The notes under the pieces are model-generated. The model ran no database searches and was not told the origin of the DNA. It saw only the letters and a program-made list of their open reading frames with translations. Source: Perognathus longimembris pacificus (lineage: Eukaryota > Chordata > Mammalia > Rodentia > Heteromyidae). From it: a DNA stretch of 64,000 nt. Position numbers and translations under genes: made by a program. The stretch spans positions 19,990,073 through 20,054,072 of the forward strand of contig NC_063181.1 in assembly GCF_023159225.1 (NCBI RefSeq). The letters run 5' to 3'. Each line of letters opens with the position of its first letter. Positions within the stretch are counted from its first letter, which is position 1. Of this stretch, positions 62,513 through 64,000 are shown piece by piece.

Positions 62513-63727
62513 TGCTAAATATGTACATGCATACTTGCTTGAGTTTAGGACTTTTGGACCCTTTCGACACTTTTATTCAAGATGCAGTTTTTCTTATGCC
62601 CCTCATGTTCTCAATGTCTTAATGTAATGGCTCAGTGGCCCCGAGCACATTTTATACATACAATTTCTCGGACATGTGTTTGTGGAGAAGTGAGGAAGGA
62701 TTAGGAAATCTATCCCCATGACACAGTCTCTGGTAAGAGCAGAAGAGGAGTAGACTTCCTTGTAAAATTGCAGCAGACAGATGGAGCTAGAATGGTATGA
62801 AAATGAAGGACACGGGAAAGTCATAGAACAAGATCACTTCCTCATCTTTTAGTGTCTTGTCAGTGAGATCCATTAGCTGAATTCCAGCAGAAAGTGTGTT
62901 AGATCATGTGTTTCCAACCACTTGACCATAAACAGGGTAGATAAATCATAGAATGTTGATTATAGATGCTCAATTCAAGAGTTGGAAGATAGTGGGTATT
63001 GAATAATATCCACTGAGTGAACAAGTGCATCAACCAACAGGCAGTGGCCCTAGTATTTTAAAATGAAAGTGTGAGATAGACAATATAATTATTTTTAGAT
63101 ATTTATGTATAAAATATTTATAATATTCAAAAAAAGGGACAGTAGTGGCTGTAGTGAGTTAATGCCTAATTGCAGACACCTAGACTAACAGCAATTACAT
63201 TAAGAAACATGTGGAATACTCTCCCAGAACTAAAGAATTTATAATGGAAAAACTATTTAGCTCATTTTTATAAAAAGTTGTGAAATTGATAGTGATTTAG
63301 AATCATGGCTTCCAGCAGCAAGAAGCTCAACTATCCATTTCACAAGCAGTATGTATGACTCTGAAGAGTGGGTAGAAGTAGACACTACTTGAAGCTCTGT
63401 TACAAGAATAGAACTTTATTAACCCATAGTGAAAAATGTATCATTTGTAGATGTTCCATGTAATGAGGAAGAAAAGAAAATAATTTCTGGTCATTTATTG
63501 TGTTTAAGTTACTGTGGGAGGGTAAGGTGAACCTTTACTAGTTTCTACCAATACTGTGTACTTAAAATAATACACTGAGCTTGTGTTCCAAGGTCAGCAG
63601 CTAAGGTTGAAAACATGAGCCAGTGTTCCACATACCCAGCTTGTACATGTTAGGGACTAAATTGCAACCATATTTAATATAGCAGGAAAGAGTTGGTGTT
63701 ATGCAATTGTAAATGACGATGAGCCCC
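62513..63727. other. unique AT-rich interval
   Basis: No element recognised. Confidence 0.5.
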
Positions 63728-63858
63728 TTAGAGCTGGGTAGGGTCTGCACTTCTGCAATGGAGTACTGGGAGGGAAACTCAGGAGGATGGGGGTTTGAGG
63801 CCAGCCTGAAGTGCATATCAAGGCTATGTCAAACAAGGAAACAAAAAAAAAAAAAAAC
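63728..63858 (+). mobile_element. B1-like SINE monomer
   Basis: AGCTGGGTAGGGTCTGCAC, TACTGGGAGGGAAACTCAGG and TTTGAGGCCAGCCTGAAGTG, then a poly(A) tail (63842-63857). This is a rodent B1 unit without a Geo half. Confidence 0.8.
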
Positions 63859-64000
63859 CAAAAGCATCACTTTCAAATATTGAATACAGAGAGGTTTATG
63901 AAACTCCCCTGAAACACACACAGCCTAGTCTTCAAAACCTGCATGTATGTAACACTGTAGCTATAATTAAGTGGATCAATTTTACAGTTGGGTGGGTGCA

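Overview
This is a mammalian nuclear window, AT-rich and without any host gene I can support. The organism is almost certainly a rodent of the superfamily Geomyoidea (kangaroo rats, pocket mice, pocket gophers). The diagnostic is a dimeric SINE whose left half is an ID-type, tRNA-Ala-derived monomer and whose right half is the 'Geo' monomer (starting near GCTGTGGCTCAAGTGG). I recall this IDL-Geo family as described only from Geomyoidea. Seven clear copies are present, most with target-site duplications (TSDs). A heteromyid such as a pocket mouse is my best guess, but the species is not proven.

Layout. 1-3.8 kb: three IDL-Geo SINEs, one nested inside an older SINE built from a B1-like half plus a Geo half. 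3.8-8.1 kb: unique AT-rich DNA. 8.15-13.17 kb: a near end-to-end L1 on the minus strand, with GC-rich 5'UTR, ORF1 and ORF2 remnants, 3'UTR and a TSD, but with internal deletions. 13.5-15.9 kb: an L1 3' end, then an L1 with a twin-priming 5' inversion. 15.9-20.2 kb: unique. 20.2-20.7 kb: GC-rich solo LTR. 21-28 kb: L1 fragments and old B1-Geo SINEs. 28-32.9 kb: unique. 32.9-34 kb: old 5'-inverted L1. 36.4-38.3 kb: three IDL-Geo SINEs, one inside a solo LTR. 39-54.8 kb: several 5'-truncated L1s, a third solo LTR, a 340-bp AT-rich palindrome and a third 5'-inverted L1. 54.8-64 kb: mostly unique DNA with SINEs and one old L1.

The short ORFs are chance frames or the antisense of repeats. No intact transposon protein, host exon, structural RNA gene or CRISPR array was found. 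The interest is in mobile-element biology: (1) the Geo module attached to two unrelated left partners (B1 and ID), (2) tRNA-like promoter boxes in the Geo half, (3) an internally deleted but otherwise complete L1 whose junction resembles splicing, (4) three twin-primed L1s within about 41 kb, and (5) a cruciform-prone AT palindrome. I see no evidence for a wholly new functional system.
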